From JAGXRK01 sp963714415 (lineage in GTDB: Bacteria > Bacteroidota > Ignavibacteria > Ignavibacteriales > Ignavibacteriaceae): a stretch of DNA of 64,000 nucleotides. The position numbers were made by a program, and so were the translations under genes. The notes under the pieces were generated by a model. The model was not told the DNA's origin. It saw only the letters and a program-made list of their open reading frames with translations, and ran no database searches. The DNA is taken from the NCBI GenBank assembly GCA_963714415.1, contig CAVQOL010000003.1, positions 1-64,000 on the forward strand, given 5' to 3'. This document shows positions 29,232-38,927 of this stretch, one piece after another (the stretch's first letter is position 1; every line of letters starts with the position of its first letter).

Positions 29232-30812
29232 ATGGAAAAGTCACGTGTCATTGAATTACTAAAGCTGGATGTCTTAGATATCAACTGTAAGCAAGATGCA
29301 GAAGCACTCCAGTCCTTGAAAAAAAATAATGATGATTTCCCATGGGAAGAGTATGGTTATTATCAAAACTTAGTAGCTTTGATAGCAGCTACCACTAAAA
29401 TACAAATGCCATCCCCGACTTTAAAGAATGTAGTTTTAACAAAATTGCTCAACTATAAAAATGTAGTTCAACCAATCGAAAAGGAAGAGATTGTTCACGA
29501 AGTAGATACTGAAATAACAAAAAACGATGTAAATTTTCATGAAGAAGTTTTAGAAGTTGCTCCGGTAAACGATGTTTCTGTTATTGACCAAAGTGAAGTG
29601 CAAGGAAGAAACAGTACAAAAGTTAGAAAAGAACCTATTTCTTTCAGAGAACCTAATTATTCAAATATTCATATTCTCTTTGAGGAGAAGCAAAATCAAG
29701 TTATTAGAGAAAAAGAATTAAAATCCAGAATTATTCAAGCGAAAAAGGAAATTCCAGAAAAACAAAAAGAATTACCAAAAAAGGAAGATGAAATTTTAGA
29801 GATTAAAGAGGCAGTTGCAGAAAAAGAAATAAAAATTCCTGACAATCATATAAAATACGCCAAAAAGGAAGATGAAGTTTTTGAGAATAAAAAGGCAGTT
29901 GTTGAAAAAGAAATGCAAATTCCTGACAACCATACAGAATTACCAATTAATAAACATGATAAAGAAAATCTCGTAAAGCACGCTATTGAAGATGGAATAG
30001 AAATAAGAGAGGAAAATAAACCTGTAAATGAATTAGTCAAGGAATTTGATCTTTCTTCTACTATCGATAATGATGAACTTTATTCTTTTACTCCTCGAAA
30101 ATGGTATCAGAAAAAAGTTTTTGTTAGTTCCGCTGCAGTCGGATTGATTGTTGTGTCTATAGTATCAGTTGTATTGTTGAGTTCTTCAAGTGATACGAAG
30201 GGCAATCCTGTTAATAATTTTAATAACAAAACAATAGTTTCTAATATTAAAAATAATGATCAACAAAATGTACAGCCAAATTTAACGACGGCTGAAGACA
30301 CCAAATTAACAGAAGTGGAAAAAAATACAGGTCAGGCTGTAACTCAGGAAAACAAAAAACCGGTTTTACCTGCACCGCCCAAAATTATAGAAGCGCCTAT
30401 TGCTGAAAACGTAAAAGACAACAATATTTCAAAAACCGAGAAGGTGGAAGAAACAGTAAAAGAAGAAGTGCCTGTTATTCCTCCAAAAGAAGAAAAGAAA
30501 TTAGAAGAGGAATCACCTTATTTTGTAGCAGTAGAAGAAATGCCTGCACCAGTTGGTGGTATAGCTTCAATCCAGAGTAAAATTACTTATCCTGAAATTG
30601 CTAAAAGATCAGGCGTTGAAGGTAAAGTCTATATTTTAGCTTATGTTGATGAAGTTGGTATTGTAACTAAAGCAGAAGTAGTTAAAGGTATTGGTTCAGG
30701 ATGCGATGAAGCTGCAAGGGATGCAGTTCTCAAGACAAAATTTAAACCCGGCGTACAAAGAGGAAATCCTGTAAAAGTTAAGGTTACAATTCCTATTGTA
30801 TTTAAAAAGTAG
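29232..30812 (+). CDS. Membrane protein with possible anti-sigma N-terminus and TonB C-terminal domain
   Basis: 526 residues. Residues 1-80 (ELLKLDVLDINCKQDAEALQSL...) have the helical, LxxLDxL look of an anti-sigma domain, but I cannot confirm it. A long charged Lys/Glu/Pro-rich linker (about 90-290) contains two tandem 28-residue repeats. One transmembrane helix is at about 295-317 (VFVSSAAVGLIVVSIVSVVLLSS), then a second Pro/Lys/Glu-rich linker, and a TonB C-terminal domain (about 440-526: ITYPEIAKRSGVEGKVYILAYVDEVGIVTKAEVVKGIGSGCDEAARDAV...). Topology would put the N-terminus in the cytoplasm and the TonB domain in the periplasm. It follows the ECF sigma gene by ten bases, so a sigma/anti-sigma pair is inferred; a plain energy transducer is the alternative. 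Confidence 0.82.
   Translation: MEKSRVIELLKLDVLDINCKQDAEALQSLKKNNDDFPWEEYGYYQNLVALIAATTKIQMPSPTLKNVVLTKLLNYKNVVQPIEKEEIVHEVDTEITKNDVNFHEEVLEVAPVNDVSVIDQSEVQGRNSTKVRKEPISFREPNYSNIHILFEEKQNQVIREKELKSRIIQAKKEIPEKQKELPKKEDEILEIKEAVAEKEIKIPDNHIKYAKKEDEVFENKKAVVEKEMQIPDNHTELPINKHDKENLVKHAIEDGIEIREENKPVNELVKEFDLSSTIDNDELYSFTPRKWYQKKVFVSSAAVGLIVVSIVSVVLLSSSSDTKGNPVNNFNNKTIVSNIKNNDQQNVQPNLTTAEDTKLTEVEKNTGQAVTQENKKPVLPAPPKIIEAPIAENVKDNNISKTEKVEETVKEEVPVIPPKEEKKLEEESPYFVAVEEMPAPVGGIASIQSKITYPEIAKRSGVEGKVYILAYVDEVGIVTKAEVVKGIGSGCDEAARDAVLKTKFKPGVQRGNPVKVKVTIPIVFKK
29778..29945 (+). repeat. Two tandem 84-bp coding repeats
   Basis: Two 28-codon units follow each other in frame: KKEDEILEIKEAVAEKEIKI... and KKEDEVFENKKAVVEKEMQI..., both ending with IPDNH and a few more residues. 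They lie in the cytoplasmic linker of the sigma-adjacent TonB-like protein, and have diverged at about a third of positions, so the duplication is not very recent. Confidence 0.8.
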
Positions 30813-30860
30813 ACTAAATTAATTAAAAACGTAAATAAAATTTGATTAGTGAATAAAGGA

Positions 30861-30900
30861 AGCCTTCAAGGTACTAGTTCAGACCTTGAAGGCTTTTTTA
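30861..30900 (+). terminator. Strong Rho-independent terminator
   Basis: AGCCTTCAAGGT / ACCTTGAAGGCT is a perfect 12-bp stem with a ten-base loop, followed by TTTTTTA. It ends the sigma/TonB-like operon and stands at the 3' side of the convergent acyl-CoA synthetase gene, where it could also insulate the opposite strand. Confidence 0.93.
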
Positions 30901-30913
30901 TATGCTATTCTTT

Positions 30914-32740
30914 CTATGTTCTATCCAGACTTCGATACATTTGCTCAATCAGATCCTCATATCTCTCCTCAATAAATTTTCTTTTTACTTTCATACTTGG
31001 TGTAATTTCACCGGACTCAATGGTAAAAGGTCTATCAAGCATAACAAACTTTCTAACCCGTTCAAAGTTTGCAAGTTTTTTCTGAAATTGATCCATATCT
31101 TTTTCGAGAAGCTTATAAATCTCTTCGTCCTTAGTAAGTTCTTCTACAGTTGAATATTTAATGTTATGCGAATCAGCATATTCTTTTAGAGCTTCAAAAT
31201 CTGGAACTATTAAAGCAGTAAGAAACATTCTTCTGTCGCCGATGAGAACAAATTGATCAATATATTTACTGGCAAGGAAGATATTTTCAATAGGAGTTGG
31301 AGCAATATATTTTCCGGCAGAAGTTTTAAAGAGATGTTTTTTACGATCAGTTATAACTAAAAATCCATCCTGATCAAACACACCAATATCGCCGGTATAA
31401 AGCCAACCGTCCTTAATTGTAACTTCGGTCTCCTTTTTATTTTTGTAATAACCTTGCATAATATTCGGACCTTTGGCTAGTATTTCGCCATCTTCTGCAA
31501 TTTTAATTTGAACTCCGGGCATTGCTTGTCCTACTGTTCCAAATTTATAGGCATCAAGTCTGTTTGCTGCAATTACAGGAGATGATTCGGTTAAACCGTA
31601 TCCTTCGATTATCAACAATCCAACGGCTGCAAAAAATTCTCCAAGTTCCCTTGGCAATGCGGCGCCTCCGGATATGAAAAATCTCAAGTTACCGCCCGTT
31701 TTTTCTCTGAGTTTTTTGAAAACCAGTTTATCAGCAAGTTTATGTTTAACTGAAAGTGCGATAGGAATCTTTTTTGCTTTTTTAGCTTTCGCATATTCTC
31801 TTCCCACTTCTATTGCCCAATAAAATATCTTTTGTTTTTTCTCAGGCTGACTTTCAACATTCTTTATAATCTTGGAATAAATTCTCTCAAATAACCTGGG
31901 TACGGTTGTCATAATAGTTGGTTTTACTTCTATCATATTCTGCGCAACGGTTTCAATACTTTCTGCATAGCATATAGTACCACCACAGGAAAAAGCAGTG
32001 TAGTAGCCTGCCATTCTTTCAAAAATGTGGCAAAGAGGCAAAAATGAAAGAAAAACGTCATTTTTATCTATTGGAAAACTCTCCAATGCAGCCTGCACAT
32101 TTGATAAAATATTATTATGAGTTAATACAACACCTTTCGGTACTCCTGTTGTACCGGAAGTATAAATTATTGTACATATATCATCAGGTTTAGCTAAAGC
32201 CAGTGTTTCTTTAAAAAGGTTTTCGTTTTCTTTCTTATATTTTCTTCCGAGTTCCTGAGCATCTTTAAATGTATAAAGGTCTTTAATATTTGGGTCGTAG
32301 TCTTTTGCATTTAGAATAATAATGAATTTCAAACTACGACATTTGTCACGGATTTTAAGAAGTTTATTTAACTGGAATTTATTTGATACGATTATTCCTT
32401 TAGATTCGGAATTGTTTAAAATAAATTCAACCGAATCTGACGTTAACGATGGATAAAGTGGAACATCAATTGCTCCTAAACCAAGTATAGCAAAATCGCC
32501 GTAAACCCATTCTGGCCTGTTTTCTGAAATAATAGCTACTTTATCATCTTTTTTTACACCAAGAAAAGATAATCCGAAAGCTAATAGTTCGGTTTCTTCT
32601 CTCAGTTGATCATAACTTATTCCAACATATTTGTCGTCGACTTTATGTTTAAGGACATAGCTATTAGTTTCTTTGCTGTATTCCTCAGTTAGATATTTAA
32701 ATAATTGAGGAATTGTATTAAAGTTAGCCTGGATTGCCAT
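30914..32740 (-). CDS. Long-chain acyl-CoA synthetase (AMP-forming)
   Basis: 608 residues, usual for bacterial FadD-like/long-chain enzymes. The AMP-binding P-loop TIIYTSGTTGVPKGVVLTH is at about 190-208; the acyl-binding and hinge motifs GYGLTESSPVI and GWLYTGDIGVFDQDGFLVITDRKKHLFKTSAGKYI (with the catalytic Lys region) are complete. It activates fatty acids to acyl-CoA with ATP. A AGGAGAG ribosome binding site precedes the ATG. It stands alone on its strand, between convergent and divergent neighbours. Confidence 0.93.
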   Translation of the reverse strand: MAIQANFNTIPQLFKYLTEEYSKETNSYVLKHKVDDKYVGISYDQLREETELLAFGLSFLGVKKDDKVAIISENRPEWVYGDFAILGLGAIDVPLYPSLTSDSVEFILNNSESKGIIVSNKFQLNKLLKIRDKCRSLKFIIILNAKDYDPNIKDLYTFKDAQELGRKYKKENENLFKETLALAKPDDICTIIYTSGTTGVPKGVVLTHNNILSNVQAALESFPIDKNDVFLSFLPLCHIFERMAGYYTAFSCGGTICYAESIETVAQNMIEVKPTIMTTVPRLFERIYSKIIKNVESQPEKKQKIFYWAIEVGREYAKAKKAKKIPIALSVKHKLADKLVFKKLREKTGGNLRFFISGGAALPRELGEFFAAVGLLIIEGYGLTESSPVIAANRLDAYKFGTVGQAMPGVQIKIAEDGEILAKGPNIMQGYYKNKKETEVTIKDGWLYTGDIGVFDQDGFLVITDRKKHLFKTSAGKYIAPTPIENIFLASKYIDQFVLIGDRRMFLTALIVPDFEALKEYADSHNIKYSTVEELTKDEEIYKLLEKDMDQFQKKLANFERVRKFVMLDRPFTIESGEITPSMKVKRKFIEERYEDLIEQMYRSLDRT

Positions 32741-33004
32741 ATTCTCTCCTCTTTATTTGCTAATGCGATTTGTACTATTTGCCCAATCAGGATAAGATTG
32801 TTCCCCATTTACAGGGAAAAGTATAAGCAAGATAATACCGTTTGATGTAAATCCAAACAGTGTAAATGTTATTATTTTATTTCTTTCTTTTTATCATTTG
32901 TTATCAGTTTTAAGCTTGAAATAAATTCATATACTTTGCTTATAAAAACTTAAAGATTTAATTTTCAATTCAAATTTTTATAATACTATTGAACAGGAGT
33001 TAAT

Positions 33005-34561
33005 ATGAAGATTACACCGTTTAAGAATGAACCATTCACAGATTTTACAAAACCAGCGAACATCCAAAAACAAAAACAAGCACTTAAGGCAGTAAGAAAA
33101 AAATTAGGAAGAACTTACGAACTTGTAATTGGCGGAAAAAAGCATAAAACCGAAGGTAGAATTACTTCTTATAATCCATCAAATAAAGACGAAGTTATAG
33201 CTTATTTTCATAAAGGAACAAAAGATCTTGCAAATTTTGCTATTGAATCTGCATTCAAAAAATTTCAGGAATGGAAATATATTCCGGCTGCTGAAAGAGC
33301 AAATTATCTTATCAAAGCAGCAGCAATAGCAAGAAGAAGACGTTTTGAAATTAATGCATGGATGATTCTTGAAGCTGGTAAAAACTTTTTGGAAGCAGAT
33401 GGTGATACTGCCGAGGCAATAGATTTTTTGGATTTTTACGGAAGAGAAATGCTTCGATATGGAGATAAACAGCCAATCACACCATTGAAGGGTGAAAAGA
33501 ATGAATTAGTTTACATTCCGCTGGGTGTTGGTGTTACTATACCACCATGGAATTTTCCCTTTGCAATTTTGGTTGGAATGAGTTCCGCAGCAATTGTTGC
33601 TGGTAATACAATAGTCCTTAAACCTTCAAGCGATACTCCAATGATGGGAAGAATTTTCTATGAGATCATGGAAGAGGCAGGACTACCAAAAGGTGTTCTT
33701 AACTTTTTACCTGGTTCCGGTGGAGAAGTGGGCGATACTTTAGTTGGTCATCCAAAAACAAGATTTGTCTCATTTACTGGTTCAATGGAAGTTGGAATTC
33801 ATATAAATGAATTAGCTGCAAAGGTTCAACCCGGACAAATCTGGCTTAAGAGAGTTGTAGCAGAAATGGGTGGAAAGGATTCAATTATTGTTGATAGTAA
33901 TTGCGATCTTGATGATGCCGTTAAAGGTGTTGTTTCATCTGCTTTTGGATATCAGGGTCAGAAATGCTCCGCTTGCTCAAGAGCTATCGTCGATAAATCT
34001 GTTTACAATCAATTCGTGAAAAAGTTAAAAGCTGAAGTTGATAAAATTCAGCAAGGTCCTGGTGAACAAGACTATTTTATGGGACCTGTGGTTAGTCCAA
34101 GTGCTGAACGTACAATTCTTGACTATATTGAAATAGGAAAGAAAGAAGGAAAATTACTTACCGGTGGTGAAAAAGCTGAAGGTAACGGATACTATATCAA
34201 ACCAACCGTCTTTATTGATATCGATCCGAATGCTAGGATATCACTGGAAGAAATATTTGGTCCGGTTCTCGCAGTTATAAAAGCTAAAAATTTTGATGAT
34301 GCTCTTAAGATTGCTAATAATACTATTTACGGTTTAACCGGTTCTGTTTATACTCTCGACAGGAAAAAAATAGAACGGGCAAAGAAAGAGTTATTGATTG
34401 GTAATTTATACTTTAATCGCAAATGTACAGGAGCCTTGGTTGGTGTTCATCCATTTGGCGGATTTAATATGTCCGGTACAGATTCTAAAGCAGGTGGAAG
34501 AGATTACTTATTACTTTTCTTGCAAGCTAAGTTGATGAGTGAAAAAATAATAAGTAAATAA
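33005..34561 (+). CDS. pruA: L-glutamate gamma-semialdehyde (P5C) dehydrogenase
   Basis: 518 residues, close to the 515 of RocA/PruA-type enzymes. Oxidises glutamate semialdehyde, in equilibrium with pyrroline-5-carboxylate, to glutamate with NAD+, the second step of proline breakdown. PPWNFPFAILVGMSSAAIVAGNTIVLKPS, FVSFTGSMEVG, the catalytic Glu in VAEMGGKD, and the catalytic Cys near 321 in GYQGQKCSACSRAI are all present, as is the C-terminal TGALVGVHPFGGFNMSGTDSKAGG. An ACAGGAG ribosome binding site precedes the ATG, with a TATAAT box at 32979-32984. No proline dehydrogenase lies nearby in the window. Confidence 0.95.
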   Translation: MKITPFKNEPFTDFTKPANIQKQKQALKAVRKKLGRTYELVIGGKKHKTEGRITSYNPSNKDEVIAYFHKGTKDLANFAIESAFKKFQEWKYIPAAERANYLIKAAAIARRRRFEINAWMILEAGKNFLEADGDTAEAIDFLDFYGREMLRYGDKQPITPLKGEKNELVYIPLGVGVTIPPWNFPFAILVGMSSAAIVAGNTIVLKPSSDTPMMGRIFYEIMEEAGLPKGVLNFLPGSGGEVGDTLVGHPKTRFVSFTGSMEVGIHINELAAKVQPGQIWLKRVVAEMGGKDSIIVDSNCDLDDAVKGVVSSAFGYQGQKCSACSRAIVDKSVYNQFVKKLKAEVDKIQQGPGEQDYFMGPVVSPSAERTILDYIEIGKKEGKLLTGGEKAEGNGYYIKPTVFIDIDPNARISLEEIFGPVLAVIKAKNFDDALKIANNTIYGLTGSVYTLDRKKIERAKKELLIGNLYFNRKCTGALVGVHPFGGFNMSGTDSKAGGRDYLLLFLQAKLMSEKIISK

Positions 34562-34639
34562 TTTTCAGAGCTCGGAATTTATTATAGAAAATCCGTTCTC
34601 AATATTTCTTAGAGTTATAATAACATTAAAGGAAACTAA

Positions 34640-35854
34640 ATGAAAATTCACGAATATCAGGCGAAAGAAATTCTTAAAAAATTCGGCGTTCCAATTCAGG
34701 ATGGAATTGCCATAAAAGATTTATCGGAATTTGATTCTGCTATTAATCAACTTCAGCAGCGCGGAGTTAATCAGTATGTTGTAAAAGCACAAATACATGC
34801 CGGTGGAAGAGGAAAGGGTAAATTATATAACCCAAATAATCGTAATGAGCTTATTCTTGAAGGCGGAGTGAAGTTCAGTACATCTGTTGATAAAGCACGA
34901 GATTATGCACACAAAATTCTAGGCAATGTTTTGGTAACTCATCAATCTGGTGCTGAAGGCAAAACAGTTAAAACTCTTTTCATTGCTGAAGGATTAGATT
35001 TTAAGAAAGAATTTTATCTTGGGATTTTACTCGATCGTTCAGTTTCAAAAAATGTCATTATGGCTTCAACAGAAGGTGGAGTTGAAATTGAAAAAGTTGC
35101 TGAAGAAACTCCCGAAAAAATTATTAAAGAATGGATTGATCCTGCAATCGGTTTTCAAACTTATCAGGCAAGAAAATTAGCATTTGCATTAGGTCTTGAA
35201 GGAGATGCTTTTAAAAGCTTCATTCCTTTCATAAAAGCTTTGTATAATGCTTATGAAAAGACCGACGCCACTATGCTTGAAATAAATCCCTTGGTTCTTA
35301 CAAATGATAATAAGATTATTGCACTTGATGCAAAAATGAATTTTGATGATAATGCCTTATATCGTCAGAAAGAAATTGCAGATTATCGTGATCTTGGTGA
35401 AGAAGACCCGTTAGAAATTGAAGCATCAAAATATAATTTAAATTACATTAAGCTTGATGGAAATGTCGGATGTATGGTTAACGGTGCAGGACTTGCAATG
35501 GCGACTATGGATATTATTAAGCTTGCAGGCGGCGAACCTGCAAACTTTCTTGATGTTGGCGGCGGCGCAAACAAAGAAACAGTTGCAAATGGATTCAAGA
35601 TTATTCTCTCTGATCCGAATGTAAAAGCAATTCTAATCAACATATTCGGTGGAATTGTCAGATGTGATCGTGTTGCAGAAGGAGTAATTGATGCAGCAAC
35701 AGAAATGCATGTTGCTGTTCCAATTGTTGTAAGATTAGAAGGGACTAATGCTGAAGAGGCTGCCGTTCTTTTGAATGAATCGAGTTTGAATTTTGAAGTT
35801 GCTCAAAGCTTAAAAGAAGCTGCTGAAAAGGTAACTTCGGTTTTGCGGAACTAA
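34640..35854 (+). CDS. sucC: Succinyl-CoA synthetase, beta subunit
   Basis: 404 residues. ATP-grasp fold starting MKIHEYQAKEILKKFGVPI; YVVKAQIHAGGRGKGK binds nucleotide, EINPLVLT and DAKMNFDDNALYR follow, and the ligase domain has FLDVGGGANKETVANGFKIILSDPNVKAILINIFGGIVRCDRVAEGVI. With SucD it makes ATP or GTP from succinyl-CoA in the citric acid cycle. No sucD is adjacent: a terminator follows directly, so the alpha subunit is encoded elsewhere, as is known for Chlorobi and Bacteroidota. AAAGGAAA is the ribosome binding site. Confidence 0.96.
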   Translation: MKIHEYQAKEILKKFGVPIQDGIAIKDLSEFDSAINQLQQRGVNQYVVKAQIHAGGRGKGKLYNPNNRNELILEGGVKFSTSVDKARDYAHKILGNVLVTHQSGAEGKTVKTLFIAEGLDFKKEFYLGILLDRSVSKNVIMASTEGGVEIEKVAEETPEKIIKEWIDPAIGFQTYQARKLAFALGLEGDAFKSFIPFIKALYNAYEKTDATMLEINPLVLTNDNKIIALDAKMNFDDNALYRQKEIADYRDLGEEDPLEIEASKYNLNYIKLDGNVGCMVNGAGLAMATMDIIKLAGGEPANFLDVGGGANKETVANGFKIILSDPNVKAILINIFGGIVRCDRVAEGVIDAATEMHVAVPIVVRLEGTNAEEAAVLLNESSLNFEVAQSLKEAAEKVTSVLRN

Positions 35855-35879
35855 TTAACCAAAATTCTTTATTTATAAT

Positions 35880-35919
35880 GGAGTGAAATTGACTTTAATA
35901 ATTTCACTCCTTTGTTTTT
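35880..35919 (+). terminator. Rho-independent terminator of sucC
   Basis: GGAGTGAAAT and ATTTCACTCC form a perfect ten-bp stem (35880-35889 with 35901-35910) around an 11-base loop, followed by TTTGTTTTT. It lies 25 bases after the sucC stop. Confidence 0.9.
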
Positions 35920-36029
35920 GGAGTTCACTTAAAAATTATTAACTCATTTCCAAGGAAAGCTTACCTTGATTTTATACTTTATTAGTTATAGATTTTTCCC
36001 CGGTAAATATATTAATTGGAGTTTAATGA

Positions 36030-37442
36030 ATGTCCTTTTTTGATTCTGATCATTTAGATGAAGAATTTTCTACTTATGATAATCTGGAGACAGAAATTCA
36101 GAGCTTGAAGTCAACGCTTGAAGACGGTAACATTTATGAGTTTATAGATCATATTGAAGAAATTGTACAAAGTTGTATTGAAACCGATCGTTTGGAAGAT
36201 GGTTTATTCTTCATTGAAAAATTAATAAACATTTCACCGTATAATTCTGATTACTGGCTTAAGAAAGGCATTCTGCTTAATGCAAAGATGAATTTCAATA
36301 AAGCCCTCGATTGTTTTAATAAAGCACTTTCTCTCAATCCGAATGATGTTGAAATTCTTGTTGATAAATCTGCTGCTGAAGAAAATCTTGGACTATTCAA
36401 ACAAGCTGAAGAATCACTTAATGAAATTTTATATTTTGACCCGACGAATGAAGATGCTTACTTTAGTCTTGGATTATTATTTGAACGGCAGGGAAAATTT
36501 ACCGAAGCAATCGAGAATTTTAATCAAGTAATTCAAAAAGATCCTGAATTTTTAGAAGCCTATTATGAACTGGGATTTTGTTATGAAGGAATTAACAATC
36601 TGTCTAAGGCTCTTGAAGCTTACGATAAATTTCTTGAATTAGATCCTTATAATCCAACCGGCTGGTACAACAGAGGAATTGTATTAACAAAACTTAATCA
36701 ACTTGAGCAAGCAATAAACAGTTATGATCTTGCAACCTCGCTATATGAAGAATTCTCAAGTGCCTGGTTTAATAAAGGCAACGTTTATGCAGATCTTGAA
36801 AGATTTCAGCCGGCAATAGAATGTTTCAAAAAAGCAATTGAACTTGATCAGAAAGATGAAGCATCTGCATTTAATATTGCAAATATTTATGAAGAGCTTG
36901 GTGAATTAAATAATGCAATTAAGTATTATAATAAAGCTATAAAAATTAATGATGAATATTTTGAAGCTTATCTGGCTAGAGGATTTTGTTATGACTTATC
37001 TGGCAAGTATCAACTTGCACTAAGAGATTTTAACAAAGCAATATCGTTATCTCAGGACAGTTCTGAGGCCTGGCAGGCAAAAGCAGATCTTGAATATTCT
37101 CTCGGGTTTTTGCAAGAGTCAATAAAAAGCTATAAAAAAGTTGTAAGAATTGACAATAAAAATTTAGAAGCCTGGTTTAACCTAGCCGAAACATATTTTG
37201 AAGTAGGGGATTGGCTTGCAGCATCAAGCTCTTATGACAAATGCTTAATAATCGATCCAAATGATGCAGCTTCATATTACGCAAAAGCTAAAGTAAATTT
37301 TGTGCTAAACAGAACACAGGATGCAGTTGATTGTCTGAAAAAAGCATTTTCAATTGATCCTTCTATCCGCAATGAATTTGAAAAGGAATATCCTGAAATA
37401 AAGTCTTCTAAACTATTTTTAAGATTATTGAAAGAAATCTGA
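36030..37442 (+). CDS. Tetratricopeptide repeat protein
   Basis: 470 residues, almost entirely TPR units of 34 residues from about residue 70 to the end, eleven or so in number (for example AYFSLGLLFERQGKFTEAIENFNQVIQKDPEFLEAYYELGFCYEGINNLSKALEAYDKFLELDPYNP). The N-terminal 65 residues are acidic and helical (DSDHLDEEFSTYDNLETEIQSL). No signal peptide or catalytic domain; a cytoplasmic scaffold for protein-protein contacts is the likely role, with unknown partners. It precedes aroE by 44 bases on the same strand. Confidence 0.88.
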   Translation: MSFFDSDHLDEEFSTYDNLETEIQSLKSTLEDGNIYEFIDHIEEIVQSCIETDRLEDGLFFIEKLINISPYNSDYWLKKGILLNAKMNFNKALDCFNKALSLNPNDVEILVDKSAAEENLGLFKQAEESLNEILYFDPTNEDAYFSLGLLFERQGKFTEAIENFNQVIQKDPEFLEAYYELGFCYEGINNLSKALEAYDKFLELDPYNPTGWYNRGIVLTKLNQLEQAINSYDLATSLYEEFSSAWFNKGNVYADLERFQPAIECFKKAIELDQKDEASAFNIANIYEELGELNNAIKYYNKAIKINDEYFEAYLARGFCYDLSGKYQLALRDFNKAISLSQDSSEAWQAKADLEYSLGFLQESIKSYKKVVRIDNKNLEAWFNLAETYFEVGDWLAASSSYDKCLIIDPNDAASYYAKAKVNFVLNRTQDAVDCLKKAFSIDPSIRNEFEKEYPEIKSSKLFLRLLKEI

Positions 37443-37486
37443 TTGAATAGAACCAAGGTTTATTAATCAGTATTATTAAATCAATT

Positions 37487-38359
37487 ATGAAAAATTCTTT
37501 TTATAACACATCAGAAGTAATAGGACTAATCGGAAATCCGGTTAAGCAATCTTATTCACCTTTCATTTATTATGTCGCAAATGAAATTACAAAATTAGAT
37601 TATATTTATCTTCCCTTTAATGTTCCTGCTTCCAATTTGCAGAATGCTCTAAAAGGAATGATCGCACTTGGAATAAAAGGATTTAATGTAACTATTCCGC
37701 ATAAAGTTAAAGTGCTCGATTATATTAGTAACCTTTCTGAAGAAGCATCAATAACAGGAGCTGTAAATACAATAGTAAATGAGCAAGGCAAACTTACTGG
37801 TTATAATACAGATGTTCATGGTGTTCTTGAATCATTAATACCTTATAAAGAGGAAATAACCGGAAGTGAAGTAACGGTAATAGGAGCCGGTGGAGGTGCC
37901 CGAGCTGTTATTTATGTTTTAATAAGATATTTTAAACCGAAAAGAATCAATATTGTTAACAGAACAGAACAACGAGCCGATTCATTGAAAGTTTATTTTC
38001 AGGATAAAATGAAATATGATTCTTTTAAAACGCGGGAACTTTTTCCTCCGGATTTAGTTGAGGTTTTCAGTAAATCAAAACTTATTATCAATGCTACTCC
38101 AATAGGAATGTTTCCCGAAGTTGATGATAATGTGACAACAATTTCAGAGTCATTTTCTAAAGATCAGATAGTATTTGATTTGGTTTACAATCCGGCCAAC
38201 ACAAAGTTTTTACAGATGGCTCAATCTAAAGGTGCAATTACTATTGATGGTATTAAAATGTTGGTTCATCAGGCAGCAAAATCATTTAATCTGTGGACCG
38301 GAGTCGAGATGCCTGTTGACGATCTTTATAAATCTCTTCAACTCTATATCTCGAAATAG
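37487..38359 (+). CDS. aroE: Shikimate dehydrogenase
   Basis: 290 residues. Reduces 3-dehydroshikimate to shikimate with NADPH in aromatic amino acid synthesis. GLIGNPVKQSYSPFIY binds shikimate; FNVTIPHKVKVLDYI carries the catalytic Lys (about 71); VIGAGGGARAVIYVL is the nucleotide loop, followed by NIVNRTEQRAD typical of NADP preference; NATPIGMFPEVDD and VFDLVYNPANTKFLQMA complete the family pattern. Other aro genes are not in the window. Confidence 0.95.
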   Translation: MKNSFYNTSEVIGLIGNPVKQSYSPFIYYVANEITKLDYIYLPFNVPASNLQNALKGMIALGIKGFNVTIPHKVKVLDYISNLSEEASITGAVNTIVNEQGKLTGYNTDVHGVLESLIPYKEEITGSEVTVIGAGGGARAVIYVLIRYFKPKRINIVNRTEQRADSLKVYFQDKMKYDSFKTRELFPPDLVEVFSKSKLIINATPIGMFPEVDDNVTTISESFSKDQIVFDLVYNPANTKFLQMAQSKGAITIDGIKMLVHQAAKSFNLWTGVEMPVDDLYKSLQLYISK

Positions 38360-38417
38360 AGTTTATCTTAGATGAAATATTGTGTTTCAAAAAAAGCTGC
38401 TCAATAATTATAAAATG

Positions 38418-38927
38418 CTATTTATTTTCTTCAAGATTGTCTTTTGATAATTCAAAAAGTTTTTGTGAATGATTTAATATATTTTGTTGTTCTTCCTCGG
38501 TCATCTCAACCATTTTTTTCTTCCGGACTTTCTCAGCAGCAAGAACATCACCATTGTAGTCAAAGTAAATTTTAATGTTTATAGGTTGTTTATCAAAACC
38601 TTTCTCTTTACGTTCATAAAACATTTGTTTTAGTTCTGTATGAATAATTTTATCATTGTTATAAAAATGCAGGTTAAGTGAATGACCGGAATTTCCGATA
38701 TACATTTCTTCATTTATTATAACTATTTCTCCGTCGACCGTGAAATAAGTAAAACTTGAATTTGTAGTATCTGATGAATAAAATAATTTTGCTCCTCTTT
38801 CATTATTAAGATTGTCCTTTATTTCTTCGACTTTTGCTTTTTGTTTCTCAAGTCTTTCTTCTTTGCTTGCACAGGATTGAAATACTAGTCCAAGAAAAAT
38901 CATTATTATTAAAACTTTATTAGCCAT
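38418..38927 (-). CDS. Hypothetical lipoprotein
   Basis: 169 residues starting with a lipoprotein signal peptide (lipobox VFQSC, Cys near 19). The mature part is highly charged, with a coiled-coil-prone stretch (EERLEKQKAKVEEIKDNLNNERG), a beta-rich centre, and a helical C-terminal tail (EMTEEEQQNILNHSQKLFELSKDNLEENK). I do not recognise the family. It is convergent with aroE and has its own strand context; a periplasmic or outer-membrane location is inferred. Confidence 0.65.
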   Translation of the reverse strand: MANKVLIIMIFLGLVFQSCASKEERLEKQKAKVEEIKDNLNNERGAKLFYSSDTTNSSFTYFTVDGEIVIINEEMYIGNSGHSLNLHFYNNDKIIHTELKQMFYERKEKGFDKQPINIKIYFDYNGDVLAAEKVRKKKMVEMTEEEQQNILNHSQKLFELSKDNLEENK

